A stretch of 29,029 nt of DNA from an uncultured Clostridia bacterium. GTDB lineage: Bacteria; Bacillota; Clostridia; TANB77; CAG-508. Positions 1 to 9,051 of this stretch are shown here, in pieces. The notes under the pieces were generated by a model, which was not told the origin of the DNA, made no database searches, and saw nothing but the letters and a program-made list of their open reading frames with translations. The number at the start of each line of letters is the position of its first letter. Within the stretch, counting starts at the first letter, position 1. Position numbers and translations under genes: made by a program. The stretch lies in NCBI GenBank assembly GCA_947629995.1, contig CANRFX010000007.1, positions 1 through 29,029 on the forward strand, written 5' to 3'.

Positions 1-792
1 GGAGAAGTAATTGTAATAACATCAGGAAAAGGTGGAGTAGGAAAAACAACAACAACAGCAAATTTAGGATCAAGTTTAGCAGTAGAAGGAAAAAAAGTAG
101 CTTTAATAGATACAGATATAGGACTACGTAACTTAGACGTAGTTATGGGATTAGAAAATAGAATTGTATATGACATTGTTGATGTAGTGGAAAAAAAATG
201 CAAATTAAGACAAGCCCTAATAAAAGACAAGAGATTTAAAGAATTATATTTATTACCAGCAGCACAAACAAGAGATAAAACAGCTGTTAATGAAGAGCAA
301 ATGAGAGAATTAGTAGGAAAATTAAAAGAAGAATTTGATTATATATTAATAGATTGTCCTGCAGGAATTGAACAAGGATTTAAAAATGCAATTGCAGGAG
401 CAGATCGTGCTATTGTAGTAACAACAGCAGAAATATCAGCAATTCGTGATGCAGACAGAATTATAGGATTATTAGAATCATCAGAAATAAAAAATCCTGA
501 ATTAGTAATTAATAGAATTAGACCTAACATGGTAAAAAAAGGTGAAATGATGGATGTTGATGATATTGTAGACTTATTATCTATTGATTTAATTGGTGTT
601 GTTCCAGATGATGAATATATTATCACACAAACAAATAAAGGAGAACCAGTAATTCAAAACAAAAAAGCCCCTTCTGGTAAAGCATATATTGAAATAGCAA
701 AAAGAGTATTAGGAGAAAAAATAGAAGTAACAATACCAGGAAGAGAAAAAGGTTTTTGGGCAAAAGTAAAAAGATTATTTAAAAGACAATAG
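1..792 (+). CDS. minD: MinD, septum-site-determining ATPase (5' end cut by window edge)
   Basis: The frame is open from base 1 and reads GEVIVITSGKGGVGKTT, so probably only the start codon lies outside the window. MinD is a membrane-associated ParA-type ATPase that recruits MinC to block Z-ring assembly and is displaced by MinE. The deviant Walker A motif (GKGGVGKT, about residues 9-16) is present, as are DTDIGLRNLD and the Walker B-like stretch FDYILIDCPAG. The C-terminus ends WAKVKRLFKRQ, a basic amphipathic tail that fits the MinD membrane-targeting helix. It is followed after about 23 bases by minE and then rodA, the usual clostridial order downstream of mre genes and minC. Length (263 residues visible) is normal. 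It contains no in-frame CGG. Confidence 0.97.
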   Translation, partial: GEVIVITSGKGGVGKTTTTANLGSSLAVEGKKVALIDTDIGLRNLDVVMGLENRIVYDIVDVVEKKCKLRQALIKDKRFKELYLLPAAQTRDKTAVNEEQMRELVGKLKEEFDYILIDCPAGIEQGFKNAIAGADRAIVVTTAEISAIRDADRIIGLLESSEIKNPELVINRIRPNMVKKGEMMDVDDIVDLLSIDLIGVVPDDEYIITQTNKGEPVIQNKKAPSGKAYIEIAKRVLGEKIEVTIPGREKGFWAKVKRLFKRQ

Positions 793-815
793 TATTATGG
801 GGGTAAGGATAAACC

Positions 816-1355
816 ATGTTTGAGAATATAATAAATTTTTTTAAAAAAATTGGAAAAAAAGATAAAAATGTATCCAATAATTCAAAAGACACAGCAAAGG
901 AAAGATTACATTTAGTTTTAATGCAAGATAGAGCAAATGTTTCTGTGGACTTTTTAGAACTTATGAAGCAAGAAATAATTGATGTAATAAAAAAATACAT
1001 TGATATTGATGAAGCTGCTATTGATGTTAGACTTACTAATAAAGAAAACGAAGATGGTACAAATGGTGCACCAGCATTATATGCAAATATTCCTATCTTA
1101 AATATAAAAAATGATGCAAGGAAGGTAGAAGTAAAAGAAGATAAAAAAGAAGCAAATAAAGAAGAAATTAATGATACTAAAAAAGAAAAAACAGTAGAAA
1201 AAACAGAAAAAATAAAAAAGAAAGTAAAATCTGAAGAAGACGAAAATCAAGAAGAAAACGTTACTGAAATTGTTATAGATACAAAAGAAGAACAAGAAGA
1301 GTTAAATGTAGATGAAGAAAAAAAAGACGAAGAAAAAAAGGAGAATAAGGTATAA
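816..1355 (+). CDS. minE: MinE, cell division topological specificity factor, with long charged C-terminal tail
   Basis: Residues 1 to about 100 match MinE: an N-terminal amphipathic segment (MFENIINFFKKIGKK), the signature AKERLHLVLMQDRANVS, and the C-terminal half FLELMKQEIIDVIKKYIDID...ALYANIPILNIKN. MinE stimulates MinD ATPase activity and drives Min pattern formation. Typical MinE is 80-95 residues; this one has 179. The last 75-80 residues are almost only Lys, Glu, Asp, Asn, Val and Thr, a low-complexity tail with no recognised domain. A GGGGGTAAGGA ribosome site precedes the ATG. The tail could be disordered or coiled coil; its role is unknown. Confidence 0.9.
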   Translation: MFENIINFFKKIGKKDKNVSNNSKDTAKERLHLVLMQDRANVSVDFLELMKQEIIDVIKKYIDIDEAAIDVRLTNKENEDGTNGAPALYANIPILNIKNDARKVEVKEDKKEANKEEINDTKKEKTVEKTEKIKKKVKSEEDENQEENVTEIVIDTKEEQEELNVDEEKKDEEKKENKV

Positions 1356-1392
1356 CAAAAAATAAAACTCAAGAGAAAAAGAGTGATTTAAT

Positions 1393-2501
1393 GTGAGAAA
1401 AAGAGAATTAAAAAATATAGAGTGGAGTATTTTAGTCATTGCAATTATTCTTTGCATAATAGGATTAATTGCATTATTCTCTGCTACTCAAGAAAATGAA
1501 TATGATGAATTTAACAAGCAATGTATATGGTTTGTTGTTAGTATCATAATAATGATAGGTGTCATGTTAGTGGATTATGAAACAATGGTTAAATTGTCAC
1601 CTATTTTTTATGGTGCATTTATCATATTACTAATAGCGGTATTATTTACCACGCCAGTAAATGGTGCTACTAGTTGGTTTGACATTGGATTTTTTTCTTT
1701 TCAACCGGGAGAATTTGCAAAAATATTTGTTATTTTATTTTTAGCTTATGCAATAACTAAAGTGCAAGAAAAGGGAAAAAAAGAAATAAATAAAATTTTA
1801 AAATTAATGATATTATTATCTATCGTTTTACTTCCAGTATTATTAATTGTTAAACAACCAGATTATGGTACAGCAGTAGCATTTATAGCAGCAACTGCAT
1901 TTATGTTTATATCTGCAGGAATTGATAAAAAATATATTATTGGAACAATTCTTTTAGTTATTATAGCTATACCTTTAATCTATAATTTTATATTACCAGA
2001 ACATGCAAAAAGCAGAATAGATATATTTTTAAATCCAGAATCAGATCCACGTGGTGCAGGATATAACATTATACAATCAAAACTTGCAATAGGAGCAGGG
2101 CGGACTAACTGGAATGGGAATTCTAAAAGGAAATCAAACACAATTGCGGATTTTTATATCCTAAAACAACAGATTTTATATTTGCAGTCATAGGAGAAGA
2201 AATGGGATTCATAATAGCTGGAGCTGTAATCATACTCTATGTAGTACTCATAACAAAATGCTTATATGTTGCAAAAACAGCCAAAGATGAGTTAGGGTCA
2301 TTAATTGCATCTGGAATAACAGGTATATTTGTATTCCACATGATAGAAAACATAGGAATGGTAATGGGCTTACTACCAATTACAGGAGTACCACTTCCAT
2401 TCATAAGTTATGGAGGAAGTTCATTAATTACAAACTTTATATGTATAGCTTTAATATTAAACATAAGTAGTAAAAGACAAAAAACAATATTTGTTAAATA
2501 A
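1393..2501 (+). CDS. rodA: RodA, SEDS peptidoglycan glycosyltransferase, read through two +1 CGGA frameshifts
   Basis: RodA polymerises glycan strands for cell elongation together with a class B PBP. The GTG start at 1393 opens a frame encoding several membrane segments and the motif FFSFQPGEFAKI. The frame reaches an in-frame CGG at 2101. Dropping that C gives GLTGMGILKGNQTQL, and a second in-frame CGG at 2147 must also be shifted to give GFLYPKTTDFIFAVIGEE, the diagnostic RodA/FtsW segment. The rest runs to a TAA at 2501 through the SEDS end GVPLPFISYGGSSL. With both C bases skipped the product is 368 residues, normal for RodA. QTQLGFLYP favours RodA over FtsW. Without recoding, translation would stop at TAG 2191-2193. 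It is the third gene of the min operon. Confidence 0.93.
2101..2104 (+). other. CGGA +1 frameshift site 1 in rodA
   Basis: CGG is exactly in frame (236 codons after the GTG). The preceding codon is GGG. Skipping C2101 gives GAG|GLTG, matching the SEDS family. The zero frame stops at 2191-2193. Confidence 0.9.
2147..2150 (+). other. CGGA +1 frameshift site 2 in rodA
   Basis: In the frame entered at 2102, CGG at 2147 is again exactly in frame after codon TTG. Without a second shift, translation stops at TAA 2162-2164. With it, TQL|GFLYP continues to the natural end. Confidence 0.9.
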
Positions 2502-2502
2502 A

Positions 2503-2533
2503 GGTGTTTTTTGGGACGGGGTCAAAAAACACC
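2503..2533 (+). terminator. Hairpin after rodA with GGGACGG loop
   Basis: GGTGTTTTTTG (2503-2513) pairs perfectly with CAAAAAACACC (2523-2533) around a 9-base loop. The top of the structure contains GGGACGGGG, the core also seen in the repeats near 7459-7566 and 9052-9080. It lies directly after the rodA stop and before dusB. It may end or attenuate the min-rodA transcript, although no T-run follows, so it may instead be a dispersed palindromic element. Confidence 0.55.
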
Positions 2534-2551
2534 CTTTAGAAGAGGTACAAC

Positions 2552-3523
2552 ATGTATATAAAAACATTAAAAATAGGAAATGTAGAATTAGAAAATAATT
2601 TAATATTAGCTCCAATGGCTGGTGTAACAAACCAGCCTTTTAGAATTATATGTAAAGAATTTGGAGCAGGGTTAGTATGTACAGAAATGGTAAGTTCAAG
2701 AGCAATTTTTCATGATGACAGTAAAACAAAAAGATTATTAAATACGAAAGGAGAAAAAAGGCCAATTAGTATGCAAATTTTTGGAAGTGATGAAGAAACT
2801 TTTGCATATGCCACAAAATATATAAGTAAAATAGCAGATATAATAGATATTAATATGGGATGCCCTGCTCCGAAAGTTGTAAAAAATGGAGATGGTAGTA
2901 AGCTATTATTAGATTTAGAAAAAGCAGAAAAAATTATAAGAACAGTTGTAAAGAATTCGACTGTTCCAGTAACGTTAAAATTTAGAAAAGGTTGGGATAA
3001 AGAAAATATAGTAGCAATAGAGCTTGCAAAAATTGCAGAAAATGCTGGAATTTCGGCAATTACAATACATGGGAGAACTAGATCAGAATTTTATTCTGGA
3101 AATGTAGATTTAAAAGTAATAAAACAGGTAAAACAAGCAGTCAAAATTCCTGTTATTGGAAATGGTGATGTTATAGATGAAGAATCAGCCCTAAGGATGT
3201 TCGAAGAGACTGGCGTAGATGGAATTATGATAGGGAGAGGAAGTTTTGGAAATCCATGGATTTTTAAAAAAATTAAATATTTTTTAGAAACAGGAAAAAA
3301 ATTACCAGAACCTACAAATCAAGAAAAATTGGAAATAATAAAGAAGCATATTGATTTGGCAGTAGAAGAAAAAGGAGAAATAGCAGTTAAAGAATTAAGA
3401 AAGCATATTAGTTGGTACACAAAAAATTTAAAAAATTCTAGTGAATTTAGAAATGAAATAAATAAAATAGAAACTAAACAAGATTTAACTAATAAAATAG
3501 AAGAATATTTCGAAACTCTTTAA
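2552..3523 (+). CDS. dusB: tRNA-dihydrouridine synthase (DusB family)
   Basis: This FMN enzyme reduces specific uridines in the tRNA D-loop. The 323-residue protein has the family start LAPMAGVTNQPFR, the catalytic-cysteine segment INMGCPAPKVVKNGDGS (Cys about 104), the substrate/FMN segments TLKFRKGW and ITIHGRTRSEFYSG, and the phosphate-binding end VIGNGDV...GIMIGRGSFGNPW. Length and motif order are normal. AGAGG lies upstream of the ATG. In many Firmicutes dusB is near other tRNA or stress genes; here it follows the rodA hairpin and precedes a GerS/YdcC-like gene. It has no in-frame CGG. Confidence 0.95.
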   Translation: MYIKTLKIGNVELENNLILAPMAGVTNQPFRIICKEFGAGLVCTEMVSSRAIFHDDSKTKRLLNTKGEKRPISMQIFGSDEETFAYATKYISKIADIIDINMGCPAPKVVKNGDGSKLLLDLEKAEKIIRTVVKNSTVPVTLKFRKGWDKENIVAIELAKIAENAGISAITIHGRTRSEFYSGNVDLKVIKQVKQAVKIPVIGNGDVIDEESALRMFEETGVDGIMIGRGSFGNPWIFKKIKYFLETGKKLPEPTNQEKLEIIKKHIDLAVEEKGEIAVKELRKHISWYTKNLKNSSEFRNEINKIETKQDLTNKIEEYFETL

Positions 3524-3563
3524 AATAAAATGATATAGGGTTTATTTTAAGGAGGTTAAAACT

Positions 3564-4160
3564 TTGAAAAAGAAAACTATATTTATTTTATTATTCATAT
3601 TTGTTATTATTGGAGTCATTTTTTTTACATTTTTTAAAGTAAATACGTCTAAAAATTCAAAAATTGGTAACAATACTACTAGTCAAGAAATCATAGATTA
3701 TATTTTAAATATTAATTCTTATGAAGCTGAAATACAAGTAGAAGTAAATAGTAATAAAAACACAAATAAATATAAAATAAAGCAAGAATATAAAAGCCCA
3801 AATGAATCTTCACAAGAAATATTAGAACCAAGTAATATTTCTGGAATCAAAATTAGCAAAAAAGATAATAAGTTAAAAATAGAAAATACCAATTTAAATT
3901 TAAGTTCTATTTATGAAAATTATGAGTATTTATCTGAAAATAGTTTAGATTTAAGCAGTTTTATAAAAGATTATAAAGAAGACGAAAAATCAATTTGGAA
4001 AGAAGAAAAAGATCAAATTATTATGCAACTAGAAAGAGAAGGAAAAGAAGAGAAATTGTTTGTAGATAGAACCACTAAAAAGCCAGTAAAACTAGAAATA
4101 GACGATAGGAACAAAAAAGCCATGGTTTACATATCATATAATGAGATAAATATAAGATAG
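3564..4160 (+). CDS. GerS/YdcC-like LolA-fold membrane-anchored protein
   Basis: This 198-residue protein has a TTG start placed 7-8 bases after AAGGAGG. Residues 1-25 form a single hydrophobic segment after MKKK and there is no lipobox Cys, so it is probably an N-terminally anchored exported protein. The remainder reads as alternating beta-strand sequence (NSYEAEIQVEVNSNKNTNKYKIKQEY...LFVDRTTKKPVKLEIDD), resembling the LolA-like fold of B. subtilis YdcC and C. difficile GerS, which are linked to spore germination. The position before a mazF/ndoA gene supports this: B. subtilis has ydcC-alr-ndoAI-ndoA. The AT-only inverted repeat at 3520-3529/3541-3550 just upstream is weak. The family call is from pattern and context. 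Confidence 0.6.
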   Translation: MKKKTIFILLFIFVIIGVIFFTFFKVNTSKNSKIGNNTTSQEIIDYILNINSYEAEIQVEVNSNKNTNKYKIKQEYKSPNESSQEILEPSNISGIKISKKDNKLKIENTNLNLSSIYENYEYLSENSLDLSSFIKDYKEDEKSIWKEEKDQIIMQLEREGKEEKLFVDRTTKKPVKLEIDDRNKKAMVYISYNEINIR

Positions 4161-4220
4161 ATTATATTTAAAATAGCATGAAATATACTTGACAATACAG
4201 CAATAATGGGAGTGAAGGAT

Positions 4221-4571
4221 ATGCAAATCAAAAGAGGAGATATGTTTTATGCAGACTTAAGTCCAGTAGTTGGTTCAGAACAAGGTGGTATTAGACCAGT
4301 TCTTATTATACAAAATGATTTAGGAAATAAATATAGTCCTACTGTAATTGCAGCAGCAATAACTTCTCAAACAGGGAAAAATAAATTACCTACACATATA
4401 GAAATAGATTCCAATTCCTGCGGATTAAAAAGTAATTCAGTTGTGCTTGCAGAACAAATAAGAACTATAGATAAAAGTAGACTAAAAGAAAGAATTGGGC
4501 ATATTGATGATGAAAAAATAATAGATCAAGTAAATAATGCTCTAGGAATAAGCTTTGGACTAGACGAATAA
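4221..4571 (+). CDS. ndoA: EndoA/MazF-type mRNA endoribonuclease toxin, solitary
   Basis: The protein is 116 residues, the same size as B. subtilis NdoA. It begins IKRGDMFYADLSPVVGSEQGGIRPVLIIQND, followed by TVIAAAITSQ, LPTHIEID and VVLAEQIRTIDKSRL, the full PemK/MazF core with the conserved Arg, Thr/Ser and Gln positions. MazF enzymes cut single-stranded mRNA at short motifs. The ATG at 4221 is chosen because GGGAG lies 9 bases upstream; an in-frame ATG at 4206 lacks a site. No MazE/NdoAI antitoxin and no alr lies upstream, although these normally separate ydcC from ndoA. The antitoxin may be elsewhere. Confidence 0.93.
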   Translation: MQIKRGDMFYADLSPVVGSEQGGIRPVLIIQNDLGNKYSPTVIAAAITSQTGKNKLPTHIEIDSNSCGLKSNSVVLAEQIRTIDKSRLKERIGHIDDEKIIDQVNNALGISFGLDE

Positions 4572-4601
4572 AAGGTTGCAATAAAATTTTTGCAACCTTT
4601 T
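4571..4601. terminator. Bidirectional intrinsic terminator between mazF and the HD-GYP gene
   Basis: AAAGGTTGCAA and TTGCAACCTTT form an 11-bp perfect stem around an 8-9-base AT loop, flanked by A-rich and T-rich tracts. It sits between convergent genes and can serve both. Confidence 0.85.
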
Positions 4602-4615
4602 AAAATTTTATAGTT

Positions 4616-5560
4616 TTAAACTTTTAATTTTTTAATAATTTTTATTTCATGGTAAAGATTATCAATAATTGCCTTCCTTGTTTTATAAGCATTTTGATAT
4701 TGTTCATACATAGACATATAGTTATCAAGTGTTTCATTGCCTTTTAGTAATATTTTTATACCTTCTAAATAGTAATTTTTATCTTTTTCTTTTTTAGCTT
4801 TTTCCATTTTTTCTTTGTATTTTAATATTTCTTTAAACCTATTTAATTCTTCAGCAAGTTCATCAACATACTTTTGCGTAGAATAAATTTCATATTCGAT
4901 ATCTTCAATAACTACTTTAAATAAAGTTCTTACAATAACAGGATTGTTTTTTCCAAGTTGAGTATTTAAAGCAATTTCATTAAGAGCATCTGATTTTTTT
5001 AATTCTTCACTTGGATGTGTGTTTTCGATTATAATTTTCAAAGTATCAGAAATTCCAATGTGAGATTTATATTGTCTTTTACTAACAATAGCATCATATT
5101 CATCAGCAACACGAATAATTTGACCTTCATATGGAATGTCTTTTTTAGTTAATCCCTGTGGATAGCCTGTACCATTTAATGCCTCGTGATGATATAGGGC
5201 ACCTGCAGCATAAGGTCTTAACTTTAAATCTTTCATACAAATGTCATATCCAATTGTAGTATGTGTTTTCATGATTTCATATTCTTCGTCTGTAAGTTTT
5301 CCAGGTTTTTGAAGAATTTCTGGAGGAATGAAAAGTTTACCAATATCATGCAAATATGCACAAATTGTACAATATTCTGTAAAACCTTTATCACAATGTA
5401 AATGCTCACAAAGTCTACAAACTAAGCTTGCAACATTTTCACAATGTTTTCTTGTAAACACATCTAAATTATCTAACATATTTAATTGATATCTCATACT
5501 TTCATCTAAGTTATAAGATTTTAAATTTGTATTATCATAAAAATCAATTTGGTAACTCAT
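4616..5560 (-). CDS. HD-GYP domain protein, probable cyclic-di-GMP phosphodiesterase
   Basis: The 314-residue protein contains the HD metal-binding core (YLHDIGKLFIP, His71-Asp72), then KTHTTIGYDI, then YHHEALNGTGYPQGL with the GYP at 132-134, and IIRVADEYDAI. This is the HD-GYP subfamily, which hydrolyses cyclic-di-GMP or related dinucleotides. No receiver, PAS or membrane segment is visible. The C-terminal third is rich in Lys and Glu and looks helical or coiled coil. It is a single gene, transcribed opposite to its neighbours, with its own promoter and a terminator shared with mazF. A good AGGAG site precedes the ATG. Substrate and output are not deducible. Confidence 0.88.
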   Translation of the reverse strand: MSYQIDFYDNTNLKSYNLDESMRYQLNMLDNLDVFTRKHCENVASLVCRLCEHLHCDKGFTEYCTICAYLHDIGKLFIPPEILQKPGKLTDEEYEIMKTHTTIGYDICMKDLKLRPYAAGALYHHEALNGTGYPQGLTKKDIPYEGQIIRVADEYDAIVSKRQYKSHIGISDTLKIIIENTHPSEELKKSDALNEIALNTQLGKNNPVIVRTLFKVVIEDIEYEIYSTQKYVDELAEELNRFKEILKYKEKMEKAKKEKDKNYYLEGIKILLKGNETLDNYMSMYEQYQNAYKTRKAIIDNLYHEIKIIKKLKV

Positions 5561-5588
5561 AATATTCTCCTTTGTCTACTATATTTTT

Positions 5589-5617
5589 ATCATAGCATGA
5601 AAGAAAAAAAACTGCAA
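5589..5617 (-). promoter_or_regulatory. Sigma-A-type promoter of the HD-GYP gene
   Basis: On the minus strand, TTGCAG (5617-5612) and TATGAT (5594-5589) are 17 bases apart, and TGC before the -10 makes it an extended -10 promoter. Confidence 0.65.
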
Positions 5618-5647
5618 GATATAAATTGAAATTAATTATAAAAAACA

Positions 5648-5676
5648 TTGAAAAATACTAGAATTTATGGTAATAT
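5648..5676 (+). promoter_or_regulatory. Sigma-A-type promoter of aspS
   Basis: TTGAAA (5648-5653), a 17-base spacer and TAATAT (5671-5676), with TGG before the -10. It lies about 30 bases upstream of the aspS ATG, and GGGGG lies between. Confidence 0.65.
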
Positions 5677-5707
5677 AAGGAAGAAAAAAACAAACGGGGG
5701 AAATAAT

Positions 5708-7457
5708 ATGTATAGAACAAAAACATGTGGAGAATTAAACTTAAAAAATATTGATGAAACTGTAGAACTAGCAGGGTGGATTCAGAAAATTAGAAATTTA
5801 GGTGGAATGGTATTTATAGATTTAAGAGACGAATTTGGCATAACTCAAATTGTTGTTCAAGATGAAAAATTGCAAGAACAAGTAAAAGAATTAAATAATG
5901 AGAGTTGTATCCACATTTTACGGAAAAGTTGTGGAAAGAAGCAATAAAAATCCTAATATAAAAACAGGAGAAATTGAAGTAATAGCAAATAAGATAGAAA
6001 TACTTGGAAAGTGCAAAAACATACTTCCATTTGAAATTAATACAAATCAAGAAGTAAGAGAAGATTTAAGATTAGAATATAGATTTTTAGATTTAAGAAA
6101 TGAAAAATTACACAATAATATTTTACTTCGTTCTAAGATATTAAAAACATTAAGAGATAGGATGGATGAATTAGGATTTACAGAAATTCAAACACCAATA
6201 CTTGCTAATTCTTCTCCAGAAGGAGCAAGAGATTATTTAGTACCAAGCAGATTAAACCCAGGAGAATTTTATGCACTTCCACAGGCACCACAACAATTTA
6301 AGCAATTATTAATGGTATCAGGATTTAATAAATATTATCAAATAGCACCATGTTTTAGAGATGAGGATCCAAGGGCAGACCGTGCACCAGGGGAATTTTA
6401 TCAATTAGATTTTGAAATGGCATTTAGTACTCAAGAGGACGTATTCCAAGTAATAGAAGATGTTGTACCATATACATTTAAAAAATTTACAAATTGGAAA
6501 GTAGAAGAAGGACCATTTGTTAGAATACCTTATAAAGAAGCAATGGAGAAATATGGAATTGACAAACCAGACTTAAGAAACCCATTGATTATTCAGGATG
6601 TAACAGAAGTATTCAAAAATTCAGAATTTAAAGCATTTGAGCATAAAGTTATTAAAGCAATTATTATACCAAATGGAGCAGAACAAGGAAGAAAATTCTT
6701 TGATAAAATGACTGAATTTGCAACAACAGACGAAGTAGGAGCAAAAGGCTTAGCATGGGCAAAATATGAAAAAACAGGAGAATTAACAGGTGGAATTTCT
6801 AAATTTATAACAGACGAAATGAAAAATGAATTAGAAAAAGAATATGGTTTAGAGAAAAATTCATCAATATTTTTCATAGCGGACGAACTTGAAAAAGTAC
6901 AAAAAATAGCAGGATTAGTAAGAATTGAATTAGGAAAAAAACTAGACTTAATAGAAAAAGGAGTCTACAAATTCTGTTTTATTGTAGACTTTCCAATGTA
7001 TGAACTATCAGACGAAGGAACAATAGACTTTAGTCATAATCCGTTTTCTATGCCACAAGGTGGATTAGAAGCACTTCAAAACAAAAATCCACTTGAAATA
7101 CTTGCATATCAATATGATTTAGTATGCAATGGATACGAAATGGCATCTGGAGCAGTAAGAAATCACAATCCAGAGATAATGGTAAAAGCGTTTGAAATTG
7201 CCGGATATACCGAAGAAGACGTAAAAAATCGATTTGGTGCATTATACAATGCTTTCCAATATGGAACACCACCACATGCAGGAGCAGCACCAGGAGTAGA
7301 TAGAATGATAATGTTAATTACAGATTCGCAAAACATAAGAGAAATAATAGCATTTCCAAAAAACAAAAAAGCTAGAGACTTACTAATGAATGCACCATCA
7401 GTAGTAACAAAAGAGCAATTAGATGACGTACACATTAAACTAAAAAATTGTCAATAA
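5708..7457 (+). CDS. aspS: Aspartyl-tRNA synthetase, read through one +1 CGGA frameshift
   Basis: This essential class II synthetase charges tRNA-Asp. The N-terminal OB-fold (TCGELNLKNIDETVELAGWIQKIRNLGG...DLRDEFGITQIVV) is in the frame of ATG 5708. That frame meets an in-frame CGG at 5921 and would stop at 5945-5947. Skipping the C gives CIHIL|GKVVERSNKNPNIKTGEIEV, which matches the family without a gap. The catalytic domain follows intact: motif 2 CFRDEDPRADRAPGEFYQLD, the bacterial insertion domain, and motif 3 GAAPGVDRMIML. The product is 582 residues, normal for a bacterial-type AspRS. The start is set by GGGGG about 7 bases upstream. As an aminoacyl-tRNA synthetase it is very unlikely to be a true pseudogene. 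Confidence 0.95.
5921..5924 (+). other. CGGA +1 frameshift site in aspS
   Basis: CGG is in frame (71 codons after the ATG) following codon TTA. Skipping C5921 gives IHIL|GKVVERS in the anticodon-binding domain. The zero frame ends at 5947. Confidence 0.92.
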
Positions 7458-7458
7458 A

Positions 7459-7566
7459 TTGTCATTGGGGACGGAGCTTTTTGACAATATTGTCAATAGG
7501 GACGGAGCTTTTTGACAATTTTTTGTCATTGTTATTGGTTTTCAATGGAGATAGAGTTTTTGACAA
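7459..7566 (+). repeat. Three tandem copies of a TTGTCA...GGGACGGAGC...TTGACAA palindromic element
   Basis: Copies lie at 7459-7487, 7490-7518 (29 bases each, nearly identical) and 7523-7566 (longer and diverged). Each begins TTGTCA and ends TTGACAA, so its ends can pair, and the first two carry GGGACGGAGC in the loop. They fill the space between aspS and the next gene. An inverted copy follows that gene at 9052-9080. They look like a small REP/MITE-like family; no transposase is visible. Confidence 0.8.
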
Positions 7567-7586
7567 TTTTGAAAATGAGGTTAAAT

Positions 7587-9047
7587 ATGAAAAAATATAA
7601 AATTGAAGTAACAGTATTTTTATGTGGAGCACTTGAAATGGCATTAGAACTTGTTGCAGCAAGAGTATTATCGCCATATGTAGGATGTTCTAATTTGATT
7701 TGGACGACCATAATTGGTGTTATGCTAACAAGTATGAGTATTGGCTATTGGTTAGGTGGAAAATTAGCAGATAAAGATCCATCTGTTAATCGATTATCAA
7801 ATTTAATATTATTAGGTGCTATATTTACAAGTTTTATACCAATTTTAGAAACAGTTCTAGTTAAAAAATTTTCTGAAATTTCACAAAATTTAGTATTAAT
7901 TGCTTTTATAACTTCAGGTATTATTTTTGGTTTACCAAGTTTTATTTTAGCGACAGTATCACCTTATGCTGTAAAATTAAAAGATAAAAATCCAGAAGAA
8001 ATTGGAAAATTATCAGGAAAAATATCATCATTATCTACAATAGGAAGTATTGTAGGAACTTTTATATCAGGTTTTGTGCTAATACCAAATTTAGGCGTAA
8101 GGACAATAATTTTAAGTATTACACTAATATTATTAATACTATCTATTTTACTATTTGAAAACAAATCAAAAAAATATTTTTTAATGATAATTATTTTAGG
8201 AATAAGTTTAATAGGAATTAATTTTTTGGGAAAAGTAATATTTGATATAAAAAATAGAGATATTATAGAAGATGTTGATTCTGAATATAGTAGAATTTGG
8301 GTAAAAAAAATCGAAGGTACAAATACTTCTTATAAAACATTGCAGGTCGATACAGGTTTGGAATCATATATAAATCAAGAAACAGGAGAAATGGGGTCAA
8401 GATATTTATATTATTATGATTTGTTTGACTATTTTCAAAAAGATGCAAAAAATGTATTACTAATTGGAGGAGCAGCTTATACATATCCAAAATATTATCT
8501 AAATAAATATGAAGATAAGGAAATTGATGTTTCAGAGATTGATCCTAAAATGACAGAGATAGCTACAAGACAATTTGATTTAGATATTAATAATCCTAGA
8601 TTAAAAATTTATCATCAAGATGGTAGAAGTTTTTTGAACTATACAAAAAACAAATATGATTGTATTTTAATTGATGCTTTTAAAGGACTAAATGCACCAT
8701 TTGAACTAACTACTTATGAAGCGATGAAAAATGCAAAAAATATTTTAAAAGATAATGGAATAGTAATTACAAATATTATATCTTCTATTGAAGGAGACAA
8801 CTCAGATTTCATAAAGTACGAATATAATACATATAAGGCTGTTTTTGATGATGTAAAGGTATATCAGGTGTTACCTCAGATAGATTCAAAAGTAGAACAA
8901 AATCTTATATTAGTAGGGATAAAAGGAAATTCTAATATAAACGAGGTAAAATATGAAGAATACAAAGAACTTTTAGATATGGAGATAACTGATTTTTCGT
9001 CTGATAAAAAGATAGTAACAGATAATTATGCCCCAATTGGAAACTAA
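7587..9047 (+). CDS. Membrane-anchored spermidine synthase-like protein
   Basis: The 486-residue protein has an N-terminal half with about six hydrophobic segments (to about residue 215) in the style of fused MFS/SpeE proteins (GALEMALELVAARVLSPYVG, SIGYWLGGKLAD). The cytosolic methyltransferase-fold half contains VLLIGGAAYTYPKYYL, the acidic loop VSEIDPKMTEIA, YHQDGRSFL and YDCILIDAFKG. Such proteins resemble spermidine synthase, but many lack proven polyamine activity. The glycine-rich loop (GGAAY) and the Asp residues for decarboxylated SAM are recognisable. ATG 7587 is chosen for its GAGG at 7577-7580; upstream in-frame codons lie in the repeat element. The gene is flanked by inverted repeat copies. 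No speD or other polyamine gene is nearby. Confidence 0.8.
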   Translation: MKKYKIEVTVFLCGALEMALELVAARVLSPYVGCSNLIWTTIIGVMLTSMSIGYWLGGKLADKDPSVNRLSNLILLGAIFTSFIPILETVLVKKFSEISQNLVLIAFITSGIIFGLPSFILATVSPYAVKLKDKNPEEIGKLSGKISSLSTIGSIVGTFISGFVLIPNLGVRTIILSITLILLILSILLFENKSKKYFLMIIILGISLIGINFLGKVIFDIKNRDIIEDVDSEYSRIWVKKIEGTNTSYKTLQVDTGLESYINQETGEMGSRYLYYYDLFDYFQKDAKNVLLIGGAAYTYPKYYLNKYEDKEIDVSEIDPKMTEIATRQFDLDINNPRLKIYHQDGRSFLNYTKNKYDCILIDAFKGLNAPFELTTYEAMKNAKNILKDNGIVITNIISSIEGDNSDFIKYEYNTYKAVFDDVKVYQVLPQIDSKVEQNLILVGIKGNSNINEVKYEEYKELLDMEITDFSSDKKIVTDNYAPIGN

Positions 9048-9051
9048 AAAA

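Noticed and set aside
7512..7586. Extended N-terminus of the SpeE-like protein from 7512
   Set aside because: That stretch lies inside the repeat elements; ATG 7587 has GAGG at the right distance and begins the conserved membrane segment.
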